Below, piece after piece: positions 40,121 through 45,458 of a stretch of DNA of 45,458 bases. How positions within the stretch are numbered: the stretch's first letter is position 1; each line of letters opens with the position of its first letter. The stretch is from Bacteroidales bacterium (GTDB lineage: Bacteria > Bacteroidota > Bacteroidia > Bacteroidales > JACABE01), in assembly GCA_023251515.1 (NCBI GenBank), contig JAHEYQ010000040.1, positions 1 to 45,458 of the forward strand, written 5' to 3'. The position numbers and the translations under genes are program-made. The notes under the pieces were generated by a model, which was given only the letters and a program-made list of their open reading frames with translations, was not told the DNA's origin and made no database searches.

Positions 40121-40155
40121 AAAAAACCCGTCGGGAGCTTCGCACCCAACGGGTT
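40121..40155 (-). terminator. Terminator retained after the decayed paralog
   Basis: AACCCGT / ACGGGTT stem with an inner GGG/CCC pair and a T run on the minus strand, nearly identical to the terminator at 13744-13779. Confidence 0.75.
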
Positions 40156-40165
40156 GAGGTTTTGT

Positions 40166-40219
40166 TTATGCTTTCTGCATTTCGAAGTCGGCTATTGTTT
40201 CGTCTCCGATTATAACTTT
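40166..40219 (-). pseudogene. 3' remnant of a carboxypeptidase-regulatory-like gene
   Basis: The minus strand reads KVIIGDETIADFEMQKA followed by TAA, matching the last 17 codons of the gene at 13790-14725 with one substitution (KVIAGDETIADFEMQKA). Homology stops at about 40220. The rest of the gene is gone, and a 42-bp tandem array begins 25 bp further on. Terminator and flanking repeat tail are also conserved, so this is a deleted paralogous locus. Confidence 0.85.
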
Positions 40220-40244
40220 AAACTGACTTATTTCGATAAATGCT

Positions 40245-40832
40245 TGCAGAACACAATTCCCATTTGGGAATAGACCTTAGAAACGTTGCAGAGTACAATT
40301 CCCATTTGGGAATAGACCTTAGAAACGTTGCAGAGTACTACTCACGTTTGTGACTAAGGCTTCGCAACGTTGCAGAGTACTACTCACGTTTGTGACTAAG
40401 GCTTCGCAACGTTGCAGAGTACTACTCACGTTTGTGACTAAGGCTTCGCAACGTTGCAGAGCACTACTCACGTTTGTGACTAAGGCTTCGCAACGTTGCA
40501 GAGCACTACTCACGTTTGTGACTAAGCCTTAGAAACGTTGCAGAGCACTACTCACTTTTATGACTAAGGCTTTGCATGTTTGCAGAGCATAATTCCCATT
40601 TGGGAATAGACCTTAGAAACGTTGCAGAGCACAATTCCCATTTGGGAATAGACCTTAGAAACGTTGCAGAGTACAATTCCCATTTGGGAATAGGCCTTAG
40701 AAACGTTGCAGAGTACAATTCCCATTTGGGAATAGGCCTTAGAAACGTTGCAGAACACAATTCCCATTTGGGAATAGACCTTAGAAACGTTGCAGAGTAC
40801 AATTCCCATTTGGGAATAGGCCTTCGCAAGCT
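40245..40832. repeat. Phased 42-bp tandem array, 14 units of two types
   Basis: Fourteen units start every 42 bp at TGCAGA with no indels. Units 1-2 and 9-14 are type A (contain TTCCCATTTGGGAA). Units 3-8 are type B (contain CTCACGTTTGTGAC; unit 8 is diverged). All share an AACGTTGCAGAG(T/C)AC joint. On the minus strand the frames open in A have a stop in every B unit, and the frame open in B meets TAA in A. No single reading frame crosses the array, which argues against coding. Small ORFs on both strands inside it are by-products of the 3n period. Confidence 0.92.
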
Positions 40833-41067
40833 GTTTTTGCTCAATTTATGAAAAATACAAATCAGCGGATCTTTCTTTTCGACCCAATGCCCAACCTCCC
40901 GAAAAATCGGAAAAGGCTTTCCCCCGAAATGTGAATTGTGGTTCTCCGAATAATTGTTATCTAACTGTCGCCACTCTGCAACTATTTATTTTTAATCTAA
41001 ATGGCTGTTGTAATACTTCGGAAAATTGCTAATGAAAATTTGCGAATTACAATCTGCTTTTTAAGTA
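40833..41067. other. Intergenic stretch without recognisable features
   Basis: About 235 bp between the 42-bp array and the hybrid kinase stop. Somewhat higher GC near 40880-40950 (CCCGAAAAATCGG small inverted repeat), but no ORF, repeat or terminator that I can support. Confidence 0.6.
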
Positions 41068-42999
41068 TTATTTGCTAAAATACTTTTGAATAAGCAGCAA
41101 TAATTCATCTTTATTAATGGGTTTTGAGATATAATCATTACAACCCGCTTCAATAGCTTTCTCTCTGTCTCCGGCTAATCCATAAGCTGTTTGGGCAATA
41201 ATTATAATATCTTTATCAAAAGCTCTTATTTGCTTTGTAGCTTCATATCCATTCATTAACGGCATATTTATATCCATTAATATTAAATCAATATCAGTAT
41301 TTGATTTTAATTTTTCTATCGCTTCCGCCCCGTTAGCAGCATGCAAAACAAGATGTTTCTTTTTATTTAAGTGTAATGTAATTAGTTCGGCAGATACATC
41401 ATCGTCTTCAGCAATTAATATTTTTATTTTCTTTATAGCCCTAATTTCTTCTGCTTCATTTGCTGCAATATTATCAACAGTTTGGTAAGATATCGGAATA
41501 GTAAAATAAAATGTTGAACCTTTTCCTTTTTCGCTTTCCAGCCATATATTACCACCCAGTATTTCTACATAAGCTTTAGAAATTGCCAAACCCAAACCTG
41601 AGCCCTGAAATGCTCTCGGATTCTTAATATCAGCTTTAACAAATCTTTCGAAAACAGCTTGGTGCCTGTCTTCAGGAATTCCTATACCCGTATCTTTTAC
41701 AAAACACTCCAATACAGTTTCACCGCTAATTGAGCTTTTAGAACTACAGCCAAATTCAATACTACCATAATCGGTAAATTTAATAGCATTCTTAATAAGA
41801 TTAACAATAACTCCAAACAATTTTTCTTTATCAGTATTAATAACAGCATCTGTAGCTGACAATTTATTATTGATAAAAATGTGTAATCCTTTTTGTTCGG
41901 CTTCGGGTTTAAAGAAAGTATAAATATATTCTAATTGATCAATAATATTTATTTCTTCAATATGTGTTTCAACCACGCCCGATTCTATTCTGGAAACACA
42001 AATAATATCATTAATTGTATTAAGCATACGGTCTCCGCTTTTCTGAATAATATCAACATATTTTTGTTGTTCAGCTCCGCTTAGTCCGGGTTCTTTAAGC
42101 AGATTGGCAAACCCCAGAATGCCATTCATAGGCGTACGTATTTCATGACTCATATTGGCCAGAAATGCAGATTTAAGACGATTGCTTTCTTCGGCTTTTT
42201 CTTTTGCTGCTTTTAGGTCTTTTTCAATTTGTTTACGAATAGTAATATCAGAAATAATATGAACAGCTCCTGATAAATTATCGTTTTCATCAAAAATAGG
42301 ATCAACTATTACTTCATAAACAGAATTATTAGCCTCAATTTCCATCGATTCGCGTTTTTTGCTTATCTGCATTTGTTTGAATGGGCAGCCTGTTACAGCA
42401 CAGTTTGTATGATGAACAAAAGTAAAACATTCTTTACAAGTTATGTCAATACCTGGTATATTTATAAAATCCAAAAAAGCTTTATTGCTTTGTACTATTC
42501 TCTGCGAATTATCAAGTATTGTGATTCCATCTTTAATGGCATCAAAAGTTTTACGCCAATAATCTGAAGCTTGTTTAATTTTATTTTCGGCTTCTTTTAA
42601 AATTGCTCTTTCGTTAACTTCATTAATTGCACGTTTTACAACAAAACTTAATCTTTCTAATCTATCTTTCAAAACATAATCGGTAGCACCTTTTTTCAGA
42701 AGTTCAATAGCAATTTCTTCGCCAATAGTTCCCGAAATACAAATAAAAGGTGTATCAGGACAAAGATTATTACAAACCTCCAAAGCATCAAATGCATTAA
42801 AATCAGGTAATTTGAAATCGGAAAAGATTAAATCGTATTTGTTTTTTTCTAACAACGACCTAAATACTTCCGCTTTATCGGTATGAGTAATATTAAAATT
42901 AAAACCTGCTTTTAGCATCTCATTTTTAATAATAGCAAAATCCCTTTCAGAATCTTCAATCGAAAGTATTTCTAATAGATTATTGTTAAAATCATTCAT
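41068..42999 (-). CDS. Hybrid sensor histidine kinase (REC-PAS-HisKA-HATPase-REC)
   Basis: This 643-residue cytoplasmic protein has no transmembrane helix. The N-terminal receiver has acidic E15/D16 and phospho-acceptor D61 (DLIFSDFKLPD). The PAS domain (~145-255) contains a Cys set (C188, C191, C200, C205) of the ..CKEC..NCAVTGCPF type that may bind metal or respond to redox. The HisKA domain has H285 (SHEIRTPMNG). HATPase motifs are NLIKNAIKF, DTGIGIPED and GSGLGLAI. The C-terminal receiver has D576 (LILMDINMP). It is the last gene of a three-gene signalling cluster, 5 bp after the receiver gene, and presumably passes phosphate between receiver and kinase modules. The output is unknown, since no DNA-binding regulator is adjacent. 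Confidence 0.93.
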   Translation of the reverse strand: MNDFNNNLLEILSIEDSERDFAIIKNEMLKAGFNFNITHTDKAEVFRSLLEKNKYDLIFSDFKLPDFNAFDALEVCNNLCPDTPFICISGTIGEEIAIELLKKGATDYVLKDRLERLSFVVKRAINEVNERAILKEAENKIKQASDYWRKTFDAIKDGITILDNSQRIVQSNKAFLDFINIPGIDITCKECFTFVHHTNCAVTGCPFKQMQISKKRESMEIEANNSVYEVIVDPIFDENDNLSGAVHIISDITIRKQIEKDLKAAKEKAEESNRLKSAFLANMSHEIRTPMNGILGFANLLKEPGLSGAEQQKYVDIIQKSGDRMLNTINDIICVSRIESGVVETHIEEINIIDQLEYIYTFFKPEAEQKGLHIFINNKLSATDAVINTDKEKLFGVIVNLIKNAIKFTDYGSIEFGCSSKSSISGETVLECFVKDTGIGIPEDRHQAVFERFVKADIKNPRAFQGSGLGLAISKAYVEILGGNIWLESEKGKGSTFYFTIPISYQTVDNIAANEAEEIRAIKKIKILIAEDDDVSAELITLHLNKKKHLVLHAANGAEAIEKLKSNTDIDLILMDINMPLMNGYEATKQIRAFDKDIIIIAQTAYGLAGDREKAIEAGCNDYISKPINKDELLLLIQKYFSK

Positions 43000-43004
43000 A
43001 ACTA

Positions 43005-43445
43005 TTAATCGTTAAATGGAATTTCATTAATTAAAGCCCAAAATATACCAACTTGCTTTATTGTTTCCAGAAAATCTTTAAAATCAACGGGTTTTACAAC
43101 ATAAGCATTCACACCCAATTCGTAGCACAACTTCAGATCAGGATCTTCTCTGGAAGAAGTAAGCATTACAATTGGTATTGTTTTAAGTTCAGCAGAATTC
43201 TTTACTATCTTTAATACTTCTATTCCATTCAAACGAGGCATTTTAATATCCAGAAGAATCACAACAGGGTTCTCTTTTTTTCTATCTGTATATTTACCTT
43301 CGTATTGTAAATATTCTAAAGCCTCAACACCATCTCTGACTAAAGTTACTTTATTGCCTAAATTGGTTGAAGTTAGTGCCTGAATCGTTAATTCAGCATC
43401 GTTTAAATTATCTTCAACCAGTAAAATTGTATTTAAATTGCTCAT
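43005..43445 (-). CDS. Rcp1-like single-domain response regulator
   Basis: This 146-residue receiver has E11/D12 (LLVEDNLNDAEL), phospho-acceptor D66 (VILLDIKMPRLNG), the conserved Thr/Ser (MLTSSREDPD) and Lys (VVKPVDF). The extended loop GKYTDRKKENP and the C-terminal FWALINEIP are typical of Rcp1-type regulators that pair with phytochrome-like kinases. There is no output domain. It lies between the partial PAS kinase (12-bp gap) and the hybrid kinase (5-bp gap), which suggests a phosphorelay. Confidence 0.93.
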   Translation of the reverse strand: MSNLNTILLVEDNLNDAELTIQALTSTNLGNKVTLVRDGVEALEYLQYEGKYTDRKKENPVVILLDIKMPRLNGIEVLKIVKNSAELKTIPIVMLTSSREDPDLKLCYELGVNAYVVKPVDFKDFLETIKQVGIFWALINEIPFND

Positions 43446-43457
43446 AAAATTTACTCC

Positions 43458-45458
43458 TTATTTTTGTAATGTAAAATAAAACTCAGCTCCATTATTTAAT
43501 TCGGCTTCTGCCCATGTTCTTCCATCATGCCGGAGAATAATGCGACGAACATTTGCCAAGCCAATACCTGTTCCTTCAAATTCTTCAGATAAATGCATGC
43601 GTTGAAACACACCAAATAAATTTTGTGCATATTTCATATCGAACCCCACACCATTATCTTTAATACTAAAAATATACTCCTCTTTTTCTTCTTTAAACTT
43701 AATTTGAATAATCGCTTTTTCTCTGGTTTGTGAATATTTAAGAGCATTATCAATTAAGTTAACCCAAACCAAACGCAAAAGGTTATAATCAGCATAAACA
43801 TTTGGCAAATCTGCTATTATCCATTCAATATCTCTATCTTTCAGGTGCTCTTTTGATTGTTTCAACACATCATCAACAATCTCATTCATGCTAAAAACAG
43901 ACTTATTCATTTCAGTTCTTCCATTTCTTGAAAACTTTAAAAGATCATCAATTAGAATTCCCATTTTTTTTGTAGAATCCTTAATAACATCAATATAATG
44001 TATTGATGTTTCAGATAAATTATCAGGTTCGTCTCCTTTAAGCATATCAGCAAAACCACTAATATGACGTAATGGAGCACGAAGATCATGAGAAACAGAA
44101 TAGCTAAATGCTTCCAACTCTTTGTTAGCTGCCTCTAACTGAGAAGTACGCTGATTAACACGTTGTTCAAGCGTTTCGTTAAGCTTTTTTATTTCTATTT
44201 CTGCTTTTCTGCTTTCAGTAATATTTACACCAATTGATGCAATTCCATTTATTTTGCCATTATGATCTTTTAAAATCGTATTATTCCACGAAATCATTTT
44301 AAGATTACCATCTCTGGTAATAATTTCATTTTCATAATGCTCAACAATATTTCCGGCTTCTAAAGATTTCTTAAATATCTGTAGTTGAATATCAGTTCTT
44401 ACATCCATTGGAATAAAAGTATCAAACCAACTCTGATTTAAGATTTCATCCTTTTTCCATCCTGTTAGATTTAATAAATAATCGTTACACAAAATAATAT
44501 TTCCTTCAATATCAAGAATTACACCAATAAGTGATACCGTTTCCAAAACTGTCCTAAACTGAGTTTCACTTTGTCTTAAAGCTTCTTCCGCTTTTTTTCT
44601 TTCTGTTATATCAAGAAAACTGATCAGGATTTCTTTATTTTCGCCTAAACTATTATAAACCGGAGTACCATTAACATTTAGCCAAACTACATTGTTGTTT
44701 TCGGGTATAACTACACCCATTGTATAATTATTAAAAGCCTTTTTAGTGGCAATTACTTTATTCACAGGGTATTCTTCCAAATTAAGAGACAAACTGTTTT
44801 CATGAATAAATTTCCATCTGGAATCTATGGCAAGTTTTCCTTTTAATTGATCTTCACTTAAACCTAATAATTCAGAAGCTCTATTATTATTAGCTATTAT
44901 TGAAGAATCCAGTGCATGAACAACAATTCCGGCATCAAGATTAGTTATTAAACTTTGATATCTGATTAAACTGTCATTCAAAGCTTCTTCTGCATGTTTC
45001 CGTATGGTTTTGTCTTGAATATTTGTAATAAAATAAAGAGGTTTCCCATCAACATCTCTTTGAAGAAAAGTACTTATATCAATCCAAACACAATGACCAT
45101 CTTTGTGAACATACCTCTTCTCCCATCGTCTGGAAGTATATTCTCCTCTGATAATTGAATTTATAATCTCCTGATCTCGCACTACATCATCAGGATGAGT
45201 GATACTTTGCCATTTAAATGATTTGAATTCTTCATCTGAATAACCTAATATTTCCTTAAACGTATTATTGGTTTTTAAAACACCATTAATCTCAGTAATA
45301 GATATACCTACAGTTGAATACTCAAATATATTTCTGAAATATTGTTCGCTTAACGATAAAGCATTTTCAGCTTTCTTGCGTTCTTCTATTTCTTCGATTA
45401 ATAATTTATTTGTGATTACAAGTTCAGCAGTTCTTTCTTTAATCTTTTGCTCTACTTT
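43458..45458 (-). CDS. Multi-PAS sensor histidine kinase, 5' part outside window
   Basis: The frame runs to the right edge without a start; the visible part is 666 residues. It begins with a coiled coil (KVEQKIKERTAEL). Four PAS-like segments follow: FRNIFEYSTVGISIT, QSLITNLDAGIVVHA, FRTVLETVSLIGVIL and their PAC regions such as YFITNIQDKTIRKHAEEAL. A second coiled coil (RVNQRTSQLEAANKELEAF) leads to the HisKA motif SYSVSHDLRAPLRHI. HATPase motifs are LIDNALKYS, DNGVGFDMKYAQ and GTGIGLANVRRII. The SVSHDLRAPLRH type is that of Cph1-like kinases, consistent with the Rcp1-like partner. An internal GTG at 45182 is not a credible start because homology continues upstream. Confidence 0.93.
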   Translation of the reverse strand, partial: KVEQKIKERTAELVITNKLLIEEIEERKKAENALSLSEQYFRNIFEYSTVGISITEINGVLKTNNTFKEILGYSDEEFKSFKWQSITHPDDVVRDQEIINSIIRGEYTSRRWEKRYVHKDGHCVWIDISTFLQRDVDGKPLYFITNIQDKTIRKHAEEALNDSLIRYQSLITNLDAGIVVHALDSSIIANNNRASELLGLSEDQLKGKLAIDSRWKFIHENSLSLNLEEYPVNKVIATKKAFNNYTMGVVIPENNNVVWLNVNGTPVYNSLGENKEILISFLDITERKKAEEALRQSETQFRTVLETVSLIGVILDIEGNIILCNDYLLNLTGWKKDEILNQSWFDTFIPMDVRTDIQLQIFKKSLEAGNIVEHYENEIITRDGNLKMISWNNTILKDHNGKINGIASIGVNITESRKAEIEIKKLNETLEQRVNQRTSQLEAANKELEAFSYSVSHDLRAPLRHISGFADMLKGDEPDNLSETSIHYIDVIKDSTKKMGILIDDLLKFSRNGRTEMNKSVFSMNEIVDDVLKQSKEHLKDRDIEWIIADLPNVYADYNLLRLVWVNLIDNALKYSQTREKAIIQIKFKEEKEEYIFSIKDNGVGFDMKYAQNLFGVFQRMHLSEEFEGTGIGLANVRRIILRHDGRTWAEAELNNGAEFYFTLQK

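Noticed and set aside
40245..40832. CRISPR array.
   Set aside because: There are no unique spacers: units are near-identical and of only two types. Repeat/spacer partition is absent and no cas gene is in the window.
40319..40851. Several short ORFs on both strands encoding 14-residue repeats (e.g. LQRCEALVTNVSS, IPKWELYSATFLRP).
   Set aside because: They arise because the unit is 42 bp (a multiple of 3). Each frame is closed by stops at the A/B boundaries, and no start or flanking coding signal is credible.
45182..45182. Start of the PAS kinase at an internal GTG.
   Set aside because: The frame continues upstream to the window edge with a coiled coil and another PAS-like segment, so the gene is truncated by the window.

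Overview
The window looks like AT-rich chromosome of a Bacteroidota bacterium, probably an environmental Bacteroidales-type lineage. Supporting signs are Oar-type and other TonB-receptor-like outer-membrane proteins, a Kelch-like secreted protein with an apparent type IX secretion tail, a carboxypeptidase-regulatory-like domain protein, many SPI or lipoprotein signal peptides, and TAnnTTTG-type -7 promoter elements without clear Shine-Dalgarno sequences. No rRNA, tRNA or CRISPR array was seen. All identifications come from reading the sequence; no searches were run.

Layout. 1-4.4 kb (minus): 5' part of a GH38 alpha-mannosidase, shikimate kinase, and two tandem paralogous beta-barrel-like proteins. 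4.5-8.4 kb (minus): di-haem cytochrome c peroxidase and a TonB-receptor-like outer-membrane protein, separated by a ~204-bp fold-back MITE-like element that overlaps the peroxidase start. 8.5-15.7 kb: an accessory region with a Type IIG-like restriction-modification enzyme, a small helix-hairpin-helix-like protein, an unknown membrane-anchored protein and a carboxypeptidase-regulatory-like protein. All are on the minus strand and separated by copies of a ~157-bp nested inverted-repeat element (six copies in tandem at 12.6-13.7 kb). 15.8-17.2 kb (plus): MATE transporter. 17.5-24.9 kb (minus): a tight operon of LptF/LptG permease, two GT-B glycosyltransferases, a GT22-like mannosyltransferase and NAD-dependent DNA ligase, suggesting cell-envelope glycan assembly. 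25.2-30.4 kb: divergent Oar-like receptor and GH13 amylase. 30.7-36 kb: thioesterase, then a plus-strand cluster of DUF134, PLP sulfur enzyme, a decayed small gene, NifX-like protein, Kelch-like secreted protein and MbnP-like lipoprotein, with a second MITE copy in the leader. 36-39.7 kb (minus): ABC-F ATPase, MtfA-like metallopeptidase with a tiny upstream membrane ORF, and DUF6766. 39.7-40.8 kb: repeats, the 3' remnant of a second carboxypeptidase-regulatory-like gene and a strictly phased 14 x 42-bp array. 41-45.5 kb (minus): a two-component cluster of PAS histidine kinase (partial), Rcp1-like receiver and hybrid kinase.

The most unusual signals are non-coding. (i) Two perfectly phased tandem arrays (11 x 21 bp and 14 x 42 bp, i.e. 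2 and 4 B-DNA turns) sit next to an intact and a decayed copy of the same gene. (ii) The nested hairpin element bounds accessory genes. (iii) Two MITE copies have their terminal GTG in frame with the adjacent coding sequence. (iv) A ~95-bp segment is shared by the leaders of two unrelated genes.
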